Part shown: positions 21,537 through 33,800 of the stretch, in pieces
Numbering within the stretch: position 1 is the first letter of the stretch
Layout: each line of letters begins with the position of its first letter
Origin: Diphasiastrum complanatum
Lineage: Eukaryota > Streptophyta > Lycopodiopsida > Lycopodiales > Lycopodiaceae
Direction: 5' to 3'
NCBI GenBank assembly: GCA_029204225.1
Contig: MU832072.1
Span: 24,575 to 88,574 of the forward strand
DNA length: 64,000 bases
The notes under the pieces: model-generated
Databases searched by the model: none
What the model was told of the DNA's origin: nothing
Seen by the model: only the letters and a program-made list of their open reading frames with translations
Made by a program: the position numbers and the translations under genes

Positions 21537-22378
21537 AGATTAGGGCCTTTGGGATCCAACTTATCGAATTTAAGGTAAGACATCTACAGAAAGGGTATGT
21601 GTTTGGGTTTTAGAGTTTAGGATAAGGTGTTTGGGAAAAAGAGTTTATGGTGAGGGATAAGGCGTCAAAGGAATCAAGATTTTGGATTTGTAGTAAGGGA
21701 TCTAGGTAAATGGATTTGGGATAATGGAGGTTAAAATAACAAATCTAGCGAAAGGGATTTGATAAGGGGCTTTGAAATAAGAGATCTAAGAAAGGGGGCT
21801 TAGGGATCTAGCTTACATGATTTAATTTAAGACATCCAGGGAAAGGGGCTTACTGTTTTGGATTTAGAGTTTAGGATAAAGCATCTAGGGAAAAGAGTTT
21901 TTCATGAGAGGTAAGGAGTCTAGGGCTCAGAATTTCAGATTTGGAGTAAGGGATCTAGGAAAATGGATTTGGAGTAAGGGGCTTTAAGATAATGGATCTA
22001 GGAAAAGGGGGATTTGGAATAAGAGATGTAGGAGGGATTCAGTTTAAAAGATTTAAGATAAGTCATCTAGGAAAAGGGTCTTAGTGTTATGGATTTAGAG
22101 TTTAGGGTAAGGCCTCTAGCTAGGAAAAGAGTTTATGGCGATGGGTAAGGAGCTAGGGATCAGGATTTCAACTTTGGAGTAAGGGATCTAGGGAAATGGA
22201 TTTGGGGTAAGGGGCTTTAAGATAACAGATCTATAAAAAGGGATTTAGGGTAAGGGGCTTTGGGATAAGAGATCTAGTAACTAGGGAATATTGTTTATGG
22301 TGAGGGGTAAGGAGTCTAGAGCTCAAGATTTTGGATTTGGAGTAAGAGACCTAGGCAAATGGATTTGGGAATGTTTGC
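21537..22378. repeat. Minisatellite, about 3.3 units of 225-265 bp
   Basis: Purine-rich tandem array. Units begin near 21,545, 21,810, 22,035 and 22,270, each with TTTAGAGTTTAGG, AAAAGAGTTTATGG, AAGGGATCTAGG and ATGGATTTGGG in the same order. A shorter inner motif (AAGGGATCTAGGAAAA-like) recurs several times per unit. No coding frame. Confidence 0.7.
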
Positions 22379-23060
22379 TGGTAATTGACACGCTTTCGAT
22401 CATTAACCATCCGTTTCACTTATGCTGCTCACCATTTCTTTGATTTTTGACATAGTATCAGAGCTCATTTCTGATAACCTATCAATTTTTGACATGTTAT
22501 CAGAGCTCATTTTTGATAACCTACCGATTTCTGACATGGTATCAGAGCAGGTGGTTCAGTAATCTGCATTTCTATTGTGAATTATCAATATTGTTTTTTC
22601 CAAGACGTATTTCAACAAGTGCGTAGCCAACAATATTCCGATATCGTCGTTTCTACCAACGATGTCGTTACTATACCAGAATGGATCCATCTTCTAGTTC
22701 ATCTCTGATTGACAAACTCGACGGAGAGAACTACCAACTCTAGAAGTTCAAGATGAGAGTCATTCTACTAGCCAAAGAAATGTGGGACATAGTTGATGGT
22801 ACTGAAGTTTATTACAAAAATACTTCCAAAAGACAATGTGATGTCAGGAACATGAAAAGAAGCTCAAAATATGTTGAGCAAGCTTGGAATGGATTATTAA
22901 CAAGGATTGAGTGTGCCACAAAAAATGTTACGTCATTTTTCAGTCATTCCATGACTACAATGTTAGTTTTGATGCAGATTTTTGGCACAACTGGTAGATT
23001 GGCATGCTAAGAATCGATCTACGAATGATGTAATGCAGTTACCAAGTGACACTAGAAAGA
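22379..23060 (+). mobile_element. Copia G leader and gag fragment
   Basis: After a short LTR-like remnant, the leader carries three tRNA-Met primer-site copies (22,453-22,548). The gag ATG follows at 22,681 with SLIDKLDGENYQL, a stop in place of the conserved tryptophan, then FKMRVILLAKEMWDIVDGTE (copia gag N-terminus). The gag frame ends at 23,010, and nothing downstream belongs to it. 5'-end fragment only. Confidence 0.65.
22444..22548 (+). repeat. 42-bp tandem repeat carrying primer binding site
   Basis: Three sites spaced exactly 42 bp: TAGTATCAGAGC (22,453), TGTTATCAGAGC (22,495) and TGGTATCAGAGC (22,537). Each is preceded by TTTYTGACA. Only the third is a perfect complement of initiator tRNA-Met. 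The unit between them (CTCATTTCTGATAACCTA) also occurs next to the primer site at 26,050-26,083. Confidence 0.8.
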
Positions 23061-23148
23061 GATTTTTCAATTTTTTTTATGGATATACAAGTTCATCTTC
23101 TCATGCATGTGGTTTTAGAAATTTCCATTGCTGGCTCCGTGCACACTA

Positions 23149-23690
23149 GATGGATGTTCTACCTTAGTGTTTTATGAAAGTTCTAAAAGACTTTGTGAGA
23201 CAAAAAGCAAGGCCGAAAGATAGCAGCGTAGAAGGCCTGTTCAAGAATCATTGTCTTGCATCATAGAATATAGCTTGCAAATACACCCAAGCACACCATT
23301 GGTATGGCGAGATGAACAAGATGAACGTGTTAAAGGTGAATTACCATAAGGAAAAGACGTCATAAAAAAAAATGACAACACTATTACGTGAAGAAATTGG
23401 AACGTTCGTTTTATATAATTGAGAAATAATGGACAAGTGGATTTCAAAGCACGAAGAAGCCAAAAAGGAAGAAAGTGTGGCCTTGAGATGCAGAAAACAA
23501 AATTACTCTTATAGAAGAAGGAACATGACGGTGACTCACCAATCACACGAGAATGACAAGCTGTTAGAACAATTACCTTCTTGATGCACATGTGAATGGA
23601 TTTATGATACTCTCGAGAAAACAATAGAAAATGGTGAACACATGACAAACGAAGAGTGAAAATTCGTTCGCAGTTGTTCATGGCAGGTCA
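23149..23690 (+). pseudogene. CACTA transposase C-terminal (DUF4218-like) relic
   Basis: The frame MKVLKDFVRQKARP and, after a shift, VQESLSCIIEYSLQ with DEQDERV aligns with the C-terminal block of the TNP2 relic at 38,937-39,130 (MKTLKGFVRQRPRPEGSMAEG, VQESMVYITEFLAH, DDDERVPN). Downstream words (FVLYN, KWISKHEEAKKEE) fit the continuation of that domain. At least two frameshifts and several stops. No TIR was located. Confidence 0.6.
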
Positions 23691-23871
23691 ATAATGTTTT
23701 ATTTTTAAAAGGGTGATATGAAATTGTTTATTCTAGGTCTAAATCCTAAGCCCTAATATGTTCAAGATATGTTGTGCTAAATGTTCACGATATGTTGTAC
23801 TAGTACAAAACATACAATGTTATGTGAGCCTATGGATATCACTTTCGTGTTGAGGGTATTAATGTCAACAG

Positions 23872-24078
23872 ATGCATTTTGGTATTATGACAAACTTTCA
23901 ACAAGAGAGTCGATCTAGTGCAAATGACACAAACATCATTTCAGGTTGCCTAGAAGGTAAATTGTTCAAACTTGATGCTTGTGTTGTTGCACCAAGTTGG
24001 ATGTATGAAAAAGAAGCAATTGTCAATGCAAGAGGTATGGCACAAGAGATTGGGGCATCTCTAAATCAACTAGTTTAG
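23872..24078 (+). pseudogene. Possible copia pre-integrase fragment
   Basis: A 68-codon frame with GCLEGKLFKLDACV resembles the segment after the protease in copia A (KHGRLFKLEA). No other copia sequence adjoins it. Weak assignment. Confidence 0.25.
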
Positions 24079-25355
24079 TTGAGATATTTTGGCAATTTTG
24101 AGGCCAACATGAAATTTCAACTTAGAGATAGATTTTGTTATGTCAATCGGAATAGAGTGCTGATTTCTCAAGGATAATTGGTTTTGGATTCACTAGATGT
24201 CAAAACTGGTGGTAGAGTGCTTTTCCACTAGTTGGTCTTTTGTAATATTGCTTCTAATTAGTGTTTGATTCATTTACTATTTCCTGATTTTTGAGAATTC
24301 CTATCGGATGTGGAATTATTTTTGCTTGTTAATGGAGGGTTCACTAACATGCAAAAGTCCATAATGTTCAAGGTGTTGGATTCATTTTAATTCAGCTATG
24401 TTTATTGATTCTGTCTTGATTTATCCTGGAGCTTAAACAAGTTATAGCTAAGGATATTTCAATCTAACAAACTGCATGTTGATTGTTGTGGGTTATTTTA
24501 CATTATTCCTCCTGTGGAACCTGCAGTTTGTAAACATAGAATTGAATTGCAAGTAAAATTCTCTGCTAATAAAAAGAAATTGTTGACTGAGATTGGTCAG
24601 AACTGTATCTCCTTAGAGTTAATGTGCCCTGCAAAATAATTCTTCGTATTGTTTTGTGGAACATGTAAAACTTTGGAGATTGCTAGAGTGTTCTTGGTTG
24701 ATGTAAACCCAGTGAAAGAACAATCTGGGTCGGGGAACTGTTGGCCTAATCATGCTTGAAGACTCTGGTGGGTTGTCTTCTCTTAATCCTTGAAATTCTG
24801 TTTCCTGCAAGTGGGACCAGAAGGATGTTATGTGATTCTGTAGCCCTCTCCCAAAATCTTGCCTTCATTTTTTAGGCCTGTTAACAGATTTTGTAGATGT
24901 GTTTGGGAAGACAACATTGGAGACATGAATATGGTCATAATCAAGCCTGATTGGTTGCATGCCAATCGTTCTTTCCCCGTAACACTTGCAGTTTTGTGCA
25001 TGGAAGGCTGCCTCGGACTAATTCCCTGGTTGGCTGGAAAAATCAGAGCGCCACTGTCGAATCAGCTGCCTCTGAACTTCGTGGAGAATTAGCCACAGGA
25101 AAACGCGGCAAATGAAACATTTTCCCAAAGATGGCATCAGTTTGGTTGCAGGCTGGTAACAGATATGTTTCCCAGTGTAGGCTGTAGGTGGACGTGCCAT
25201 AGGATGAAGCTAAAAAGCATTGATGGATCAATGATGGTTCCATCCTTTTTTGCCATCTCTATAATAGGTTCACTGCGCTATCAACGAGGCTGGTGAAGTC
25301 GTTTGAGGTCTTCACAATGGTTGTGACAAAATGTAGCACGTGATCCTACGTGAGA

Positions 25356-25398
<43 letters not shown>

Positions 25399-26071
25399 CT
25401 ATGGTGGTCGTGGTTGAGAAGCTTTCTGGAGGCAAGAGGGATGGCGGGCTATTGCGTTTTGTGTGGCCACCCTTAACTCATTGTTTAGCTAGTAAACTCC
25501 TAGGGTTTCTTGCATACATAAGCCTTCATCCTTGCATAGGTATAAGCATGTTTTTTTTCCTTTTATAAGGTAAGAGACTAAGCTTTTCGCTTGATGCAAT
25601 AAAGTTTTGATGGGAATTTGTGATTAGCTAGTACTATTTGTTTAGTATATTAGTATGGGTTGATTGATTGCACTATGAATCTTAGTCCAGTTCTAATCAC
25701 GGTTAAGGTTGTCGTTGGTTTGATAAGGTGATTTCTTTTTTTTTTAAATCCATCTAACCTGATAATTGAGAATGCCGATTCTCTAGACCTTGATAGTGAA
25801 AATGGGTGAAGGGATAATTTTTGCCTGGATTTAATCCTAACTAACAATTTTAGAACTAGGTTCATAAATTTGGGATTAATGGCAAAAATATCGTTTGCAA
25901 GAAGGGGGTATTTGACAAGTACCCATCGATTGGAATTTGATTTCCGAGTACCGTACTTTGGAGTAGCATTACTCCCAGTGAAATGAGTTAAATAAGGTTC
26001 ATAGAGTTTTTAAATCTATATATCTTTTTGACTGATGAATTTGTCGAAAATCGGTAGGTTATCAGAAATGA
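24079..26071. other. No recognised gene; CT microsatellite
   Basis: A (CT)19 tract lies at 25,359-25,396. It is followed by a 60-codon open frame (MVVVVEKLSGGKRDGG) that could be a 5' exon, since plant 5' leaders often carry CT tracts, but no downstream exon was found. A 77-codon frame at 24,859-25,092 has no motif I know. Confidence 0.3.
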
Positions 26072-26200
26072 GCTCTGATACCAAAATAGTATTGTTGTTA
26101 TAAAAATTGATGCATAACCCTAGCAAAAATGGGTGTCTAAATCCTTCTTAACAGTATAATTTATTTAGGGTTTATGCATACTTGAACAATGACGTAACAC
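26072..26200 (-). mobile_element. Copia L primer site and LTR remnant
   Basis: The minus strand reads TGGTATCAGAGC at 26,083-26,072, followed by CTCATTTCTGATAACCTACCG, the same leader found in copia G in the opposite orientation. The LTR would extend from about 26,090 upward; its far end is not clear. No coding part survives next to it. Confidence 0.5.
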
Positions 26201-26233
26201 TATTAGAACTCCATTTATACGTAACGTGTAAGT

Positions 26234-26849
26234 TTAGAAAGAAAAGTGTTGTTGCCAGTAAAAAAAAAGATGCTCTTGGATACAAGGGAGTGTCAGCTTC
26301 TTTGTGTTAAAATATCTCATTTTCATCATCGATATGCAACTCTTCACTTTCATCCTTGTTCTCTCCACCCATTGAGTGTGCATGTTCATTGTCAGTGTGG
26401 GTTGTAAAATATGATTCAAACATGTCATAGCTTCTTCTATTTGTTTCATTCTTTGTTCTCTTAGTTGTATCAAGACTTTTCTTTGATTGGAATTCAATAT
26501 GGACAGATCGAGACCCTCTAATGACATTCAATGGTTTGCCTAAACAAGCCGACATAAAATGTGTCATTTGAATAAGTCAATGGAAACCTAAATATTCTAA
26601 TATTCAAAAAATTCAAGCAAACCTCAATCTCTTCTAGATTTAATGTTTGATCATCCACTCTACTTTCACACTTCGACAAGTGTTCATTGAAAATGTGTCT
26701 TTGGCACATTGCTTGTCCGTTGCATTTGACGCAAGTGCGACACGTTCATTTTTTATAATAGTAATCCTACAAAAAATTGCAATCATGTTTTTTCTCGCAA
26801 AAATCGATAATAGTTGACACAAAGTTGTAGAAACATTATTAAAAAACAA
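26234..26849 (-). other. Unrecognised overlapping ORFs
   Basis: Four short minus-strand frames overlap (26,849-26,640, 26,709-26,518, 26,567-26,307, 26,527-26,234). One ends in an acidic tail (DESEELHIDDENEIF). They may be a single frameshifted protein, but no motif identifies it. Confidence 0.2.
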
Positions 26850-27161
26850 TTATACGATAATGAATAATTCAGGTGATGATGTATGCAAGCTAGGTATTTT
26901 GGCCACTATCGTTAATGTCTTTTGTTTTTCCATTCTTACAAATTTTATAAATGATGATCTACAATTGTTTAGATACAGAATTGCAAATCAAAATGTTGTC
27001 TAGCTTGATGAACAACATCTAGTAGAAAGTTTGTATGAGGCTGTCTTTTTAGAGCATGTATGACCCATAGAAGGGACTAATTACGTGATGTATTTTAATC
27101 TTTACCAATTTGATATACTTAGTAACATTGTCGATATTGAAAATACAAGTCACTTAGATGA

Positions 27162-27790
27162 TTGATGTTCTCATCATCCATAGGTTTTTTATTGATGTTT
27201 AAACATATATTGCAAATGTTTCAAGTTGTATTTAAAATTTTGCTTGCTCAAGATATTTTCCAGAAATTGGTAACATTTGAAATACATGTTACCAAAGCAT
27301 TTCAATTATCCAACATCCGCAGATATTCTCATTTATTTTATTACTTTGTTAATTTTTTGGTCCATTGTGTAGGTTGCAAGTCTATTGCATTTTTTAAGAC
27401 ATTTTTGCATCATTGTTGCATGCATGTCTATTCTATTACTTTGCTATATTTTTTGTGGACACAACCATGAGTGGTAGTGGTAGCATCCGTCGTAGGAGCA
27501 GGTCAACATATGAAAATTACACTGCTGGGCCTAGTAGGATCCATGTCATTCGAACAAAGGGCGACAATTCTGAATCTATTGACCACACAAGAAGGCGCCA
27601 CATGTGGACCTTCATCTTCACCTCCTAGATTCAAGTCTACTTCCAACCCTAACTACAATCTGAATGCCGAAGGGGATGTAGTGAGAGATGAAAAGAAAAC
27701 AATTTTTATTAATAAATTGCATTTGTTATGTTCCCGTTATTTTGACCACCATGGAGAATCAAAATTCAAGATTATGCATGAGACATGAGA
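27162..27790 (+). other. Unrecognised ORFs with short tandem repeat
   Basis: Plus-strand frames 27,162-27,470, 27,413-27,628 and 27,471-27,788 overlap. The middle one is serine/arginine-rich (SGSGSIRRRSRSTYENY). The last ends in a GACATGA repeat, about four copies to 27,820. No family is recognised. Confidence 0.2.
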
Positions 27791-27820
27791 CATGAGACAT
27801 GAGTTGGACATGAGACATAA

Positions 27821-28940
27821 AGTCTCACAACATTATGCAATATATATGATTTTCTTTAATAATTTTGGTTTACTGTTCAAATTTCAATGATTTGTGAGTA
27901 AATCTAATGTTTTCATATGTTTGAAACACATTGTATGCTTTGTAATTATTTTCATTATAGAATATATGCTTTAAATTGATATTCACTAAGTCAATTAAAA
28001 AATGAAGTTGTTCTTATTCAAGAGTATATGTTTCTATTTGATATTCACTTAGTTAATTCAAGAGTTCACTGATTTTTTATTCTTGTTCCCATGATGAAAC
28101 AACAATTTAATTGAGTAATAATGTTACTATTATGACCTTCTCTTAGGTGTAATAAGATTAGAGTAATGCCATCCAGAAGTATTCCAATATTTACTTTTTA
28201 AATCTTAGGTAGATTTTTTGACATAGTTTCTGTCAAATCCTTCGACATTCCGAAATGTGAAGAAATTTTTTTTACTATTGTACGTCGCAAAACATGACGG
28301 AAACCAGTGACCACCAGAGTGTGTTGTTGTGCTATCTTTAGATGATTTGCAGAAAAGTTCTATCTTAATTTTAATTCAATATAACTTTGTAATTTAATTT
28401 CAACCATAAATTTTTTGTTGATTTGGCAATCATATCTTAGTTTTTTTCCCAAAAGTCTTAGTTTGCACATATGAAGAGGACTTGCAATCATAAGAACTTT
28501 CAATAAACAATCAAAGATCATGCATACTCATCAAGTAACAACCGAGATGGCCAAAAATTGAAGCAAAAGAACTACTTGGGTGTCATTGACAAGAACGAAG
28601 TAGTTGATCAACAATTCATTTTGCGAAGGTGCTTGCTTATACAGTTAGAGGAGACGTCATTGCATCATAAGTACATCATCCTATGGATACAACCAAGAAT
28701 TTGTATCTAGACCTCAATTCACCTACATAGAAATGTTGATTCCTCTCATCTCACACAATCGAAGAGCAGCTTTTGAGTGAACTCCTAGACTTGTTAGACA
28801 TTCTTTGCTCGTTATTAGGCATGAGAAAAAATTCTTTTCCACTACGTTGTCCGATATGTCGTAGCCACCTGTTGAACAATTCCCGAGACTATGTAAAAAC
28901 ATGAATAAAACTTTGGATGCCAAGCTAACCAACCAAACCA
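27821..28940. other. No recognisable gene
   Basis: AT-rich DNA with no motif or shared repeat noticed. An ORF at 28,723-28,941 (minus) has no recognisable content and lies in what may be the LTR of the copia fragment that follows. Confidence 0.35.
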
Positions 28941-29133
28941 ACCCCTAAAGATTAAAGATCGATTATTCGGGTGAATCACTCCAAAAGTAGAATAATCCAA
29001 CACTCTCCCTTAATCTGAATCCATGAATGCTTTGACTTTCAAACTTAGTGAAAATATCTGCTGCCATATTTTGCGTTCGAAAGTGCTGCAATTTCATCTT
29101 TTTGTCGAGAACTTTGCTTATGACATAGTGCTA
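28941..29133 (-). mobile_element. F-related copia 3' end (minus)
   Basis: An LTR end TTGGATTATTC (minus) abuts the tract TTAAGGGAGAG (29,014-29,004), as in copia F. Upstream on the minus strand, codons HYVISKVLDKKMKLQHF and MAADIFTKFE are the last part of copia RNase H. Only this end is left. The LTR is not delimited on its far side, and nothing upstream of 29,133 continues the frame. Confidence 0.65.
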
Positions 29134-30904
29134 TTTATTTATTCTGAGAATATATTAGTGAGTTTCTTTATTTTAATTAAGCCAACTTGGAAGGTCATTA
29201 GTATTATCCAATGACCTTGGAAATATCACATGAATGGTTAACCAACTTGTTTTCCAATTTATGGTTTCTCTTCCTTGGCTAATCAATAATCCTTTTCTAT
29301 TTATGCAAGTCAATTTTACTAAGAAGTAACACATTCTATGGCCAATAAAGAAAATCTTCAAATAAGTGATCTATGTAAATGTGTTGGAACATTAACTATA
29401 TTAAGTTACATTGATGTAGGTCGTATCTGGAGTGATATGACCTATTGGAAACTCATGTAGTTTCCTATTGAAAGGGAGAGAGGCAGGGTAATAGAAATGT
29501 TATCTAAGAAAAACATCTATAATGTAGATTCTAGGAAGAATTTATAATATGTACAGATCATTAAGGACCTGTTTTGAAACTAAGAATCGATAGGATATTG
29601 AGAATTTTTTAAGTATTCTTGTTCAAATCTAGTTAGAAGATGTAAGGAAAGAAAAATTAGAAAACATTTTGTAATGGAAGAGATATTGATTATGAATCCG
29701 ATCGATTTGTACCAAAACTAGCAAAAAATAATTTGTTGATACTTGTTCCTTGTGGGTTGAGATCAGCTTGAACTTAATAAGAACTAGGATTTATGAGTTT
29801 ATGCAAGGAATGAAATTCCCTCTTAACAATATATTGTTTTGCAATAATCTTTGATCAAAATTTTGGTCACAAAATAGCATTCTTTGAGAAAGATTTTCTC
29901 TTAAAATTAACTAGGTTATAACATTCTCAGTTAAAAGTGTGTTGTTTACAGATTATGTGAGATTTGTAGAGATGTGCTATCATGTAGTGAATCATTGTGA
30001 TATGATAAATTCTTTGTACAAATTTTTAGTCTTGTGGATCTACAATGTGTTTCTTGGATTGAGTTCGTATGCATGCATAAACTAGTCGATAAAACATAGG
30101 CATATTGATGAGAATTATTAGGAGACAATTACTCGCAGGTTAATAATGATATCTCAATGAGAACTACTTATTGGCCTAGGATGGATTTAGAACCAAATTG
30201 AATGTGGTGTTTTGAAATTGGGCTCACACCTAAAGATTCAAAAATTTCTAAATCAGGTACAACTAACCAAATTAAGAGTGTTACTTCTGAATCAGTTGTT
30301 TGAATCTACAGAGTAAGATCATTTATTGATATTGTAGTTTATATGTATTGCTTATAAGTCGCAATCTTATGAGCCATTTTGGATTCATTCAAAGGGTCAT
30401 GTGCATAGAATACACGAGAACTTTTGGCTTCATTTTTTTTCCGAATGTAAAAAGATGGAATGTTATCCCGAAAACTCGAATAGAGTTGGATAGTTGATAG
30501 TAACCAAATGTCAGAACTTCACATAATGAAGTTTCAATAAATCTTAAGTTATTCTAGATTAGAACTTAAGAGTAATAGAATCTAGATGCATTCTAGAATA
30601 TTGGACCTTAACTTTAAAATGACACTTTGTGTCATGACTAGTGTAAGGAAATTTTGTGGATTACAATTCTTATATACGGATTGTAAGTGAGTGTTTAAGT
30701 CCAAAAATTTCCTTGTGGAAAGGACTTTTTAGAGTAACTCATATCTCATCTAAGAATACTAATATTCGCATCTTTTATAATCAAGTATGGAATAAAGATC
30801 TAATGAATCATAGTTCAGATCCTAGTTTATACTTGATCATTAGGAGGAGACTTCAAGGATGGGTTACCGTGGACGAATAAACAAGATGATGTGATGTAAT
30901 TTGG
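29134..30904. other. Mostly unrecognised AT-rich DNA
   Basis: No clear gene. Parts of 29,950-30,880 may be the decayed upstream region of the gypsy element that follows (for example a frame 30,656-30,880), but no catalytic motif is legible. Confidence 0.3.
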
Positions 30905-31470
30905 GTAGTTGTCAACTGTCTTACCAAATTGGATACATTTATTTTAGTAAAGGCCATCGTAAAAGCTTTTGATTTAGCTCAGATATTTGTACAATATCTA
31001 TTTAGGCTTCACAAATTACCAAGTGACATTGTGAGTGATCGTGATCCGAATCTCACTGATTACTTTTGGTCGGCCGTATTTGCTAAACCAGATACAACAT
31101 TGAGCTTGAGTTCTTTTGATTATCTCGAAATGGATGGCTAGACTTAAAGAATTAATCAGACAATGGAACAAATGCTTCGGGCATATGTTTCTTAACAACA
31201 ATCTCATTGGGAGAAATACTTTCTCTTGATTGAGAGCATTCAGATACCAGTTTTAGGTTGTATATGCTTATATACAGTTTTGAACCTAGATCTCCCATTG
31301 CAGTTGAAACTCGATCGATCAAGTTTCAAAACATAGCGGATTTCCTACATGACATGCAAGAAGTACTACACATGTGAGAATGTCCAATGTGCCCAAGATA
31401 GAGACAGACATTATGCTAATCTAAAAAGATCACCTTAAGATCCACTTGATTTTGACAAGGAACCACTATA
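30905..31470 (+). pseudogene. Ty3/gypsy integrase core relic
   Basis: VVNCLTKLDTFILVKA, then FVQYLFRLHKLPSDIVSDRD and, after a stop, RINQTMEQMLRAYV match the order of a gypsy integrase core (usually VVDRLTK ... IVSDRDP ... ERVNQ). The first catalytic aspartate reads as asparagine; the second (SDRD) is kept. A decayed tail with DRDRHYANLKRSP lies at about 31,380-31,440, where gypsy integrases have AxxRQKxYAD. It is cut off by the leader of copia B copy 3. Confidence 0.7.
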
Positions 31471-32196
31471 ACACACTCTATAATTGAGACACCTCCATAT
31501 TACTCACTAGAATTGGCTTCTCCTCCAAATATAGCCTGCAACAAAGCTCTAATACCATATGAAAAGATTAGATCACAAAGATCTAATTTCTCCCTTTGAT
31601 CTTTAGCTAATTTGGAGAGCACATCTAGCCTCAGTACCAATGTAGAAATCATGCATCACACATAGAAGATGAAAACTCAACAAAAACTTGTCATAAAAAC
31701 TTAGATATAATATGCTACTATCCATATCCGTACAACAGCCATACAATATCAGTAATCACATGTGTGGATTCATATACATAAGATAAACAACATTCTCCAC
31801 ACAAAATTTCACTATATCACCACCAAGATGCAAGAGATTAATGTAGACCAAAAGAGATATCTTCCATAAGAATGAATGAGTAAAAAATAAAAGAGCTAAA
31901 TTAATCCCATGCTTGTATGCCTATTTATATTAGCCTCTTGACTATTTAGATGATTTTGCCTAAGCTTATTAACTTATAAAAGTTTTTAGGTACTTGCCAA
32001 AACCTAGATCTAACTTGACTAGATTCAATGTATCTCTTCTAACCAATTAGGGTAGGTCCAAATCCTACCTAATCCACCTACATACTTAATATTTTTAGTC
32101 CTTATTGACATAAAGAAATGTATCCCTAAGTTGAAAATTCACTTTGGCCTCCAAATTACCAAATTAGACAACTTAACTAGTTGACGATTTTTCACA
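31471..32196 (-). mobile_element. Copia B 5' end (copy 3): LTR, primer site, leader
   Basis: LTR 31,560-32,196 (plus-strand ends TGAAAAGATT and TTTTCACA). On the minus strand it is followed by TGGTATTAGAGC at 31,557-31,546, a primer site with one change. About 75 bp of leader remain before gypsy sequence. This is the only B copy where the primer side is visible, and it fixes the LTR orientation. CACATGTG at 31,757-31,764. Confidence 0.7.
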
Positions 32197-33800
32197 CTTA
32201 TCACTGTCTACTTATTTACTATAGTTTAAAATGTAGAAAGTAGAAAGTTCTTCTTGTAACCACTCACTTAGAGCTAAACACATCATTTACAAGCATTGAT
32301 TAGATGATAAACTTTGTTATTTTCTATATCAAAGTGTAGGATCAGAATAAGAAAAAAAACATCAAAATTAAAATCAATACAGAGAGTGAGAGCAGTCGAA
32401 GACAATAGAGAGGTTGACTTATCTATCAATTGTATCTTCGATCAACTGAAGTAGCATAGTAGGATCATAGCGCTCAACACACAACTATTGTGAACCTCAT
32501 CGGTCACATGATTCCTTTCATGATCTGATCGCAATAGCTTCAATTCACAAATTCTCTATTATCTATGTATGTGTTAATCATATGATGAATGCTCTCATGT
32601 TCCTTCTCTCTCTAAATCTGACATGTTCATATTCCATAGATTAACGTAGAATATCAGTAGAAGAATGCATGGCTATCATAGATGCCTAAATTATTCGCAC
32701 ACTTCATGGTTGTCATTGACACCTATGTATGATATATCATTACCTAGCGATTTTACTGAACATTGAACGATCCTATATTAAGTAAAATTATTATTTTCTT
32801 CTTGAGGAGAACCCGCTACGTCATGGAATATCCCCAATGTTAGAGGATAGGATTAAGTTCTTCAAAAAATAAAGTATTACCAATTCTATACAAAGGGCCA
32901 TGCTGAAGTAGGGGGAAAACAGTTTATGAGGATACATTAGGCTAACGTTCTTAGTTTGATAGATAAAAGTAGCGGATGGCTAGAATTCATTATTTTAATA
33001 TGGCTCATTTTCTCTACTTAGCTCATCATTATGACTTGAGAGACCTTATGCATATTGTAGTTGTTTAAGAAAGGATATGGAGCTCATCAATTGGGCTTTG
33101 CTCCCTTCATTAAAGATTTGGATTCACTTCACAAGGTGGAGGCTTGAACTTCATGGATTGCCAAAGAAGGGATTGCCAAATTTGACTAAACAAAATAAAC
33201 ATTCATGATCTGGAATAAAGACTATATTCAAAGGGTAAGGGAATTTGTGAGGTTACAATAGGTAAATGTGATTGGTTTGGCATTCAATATAGAACAGATG
33301 GAAGGAACCCACACTTTCATTTGGTTGATATCTGAAAGTTTATTCATTGTTATGACTTGTAGAGGCCTCCATGTATTGCGTGTCCTTTTCTTAAAAACTT
33401 TCTAGAGCTCATCAATTGGACTCTACCCCCATCCTCCATCTTTTGGTCTAGGCTTATAGAATGTTGTGCATTTTTGGACTAGTGTTCTTTCTTTTGTATG
33501 TCCTCATTTTGCTTTGCATATTTGAGTGACCTCAAGGACACAAAGGATGATCTCATGCAGAAAGAGAGTCCTAACCAATCCACCACTTTTGGAGAAATTG
33601 GTTTCAGGCTTTCTTGAAAGTTGTATCATATATACTTTATTTCACTTACAACACATTAGAAATTTACATACATACATACATATATATATACATATATAAT
33701 GCTTATATTCAAAATCGGAGCTTGGTGGGAGAACATTTTTATCATACCAACAAGTTATCAGCCTTTATAAGTTCATGAGTACTGATAACAAGTAGCGGAG
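32197..33800. other. Degenerate duplication and TA-rich microsatellite
   Basis: Segments at about 32,985-33,110 and 33,320-33,435 share TTATGACTTG, CATRTTG and GAGCTCATCAATTGG in the same order, so they are old copies of one sequence of unknown nature. An ACAT/TA microsatellite lies at about 33,664-33,700. This is also the 3' flank of the F-box gene. No other gene is seen. Confidence 0.4.

Noticed and set aside
25359-25568. CT tract plus MVVVVEKL frame as a gene start
   Set aside because: There is no downstream exon, no recognised domain and no supporting upstream signal; kept only as a note.
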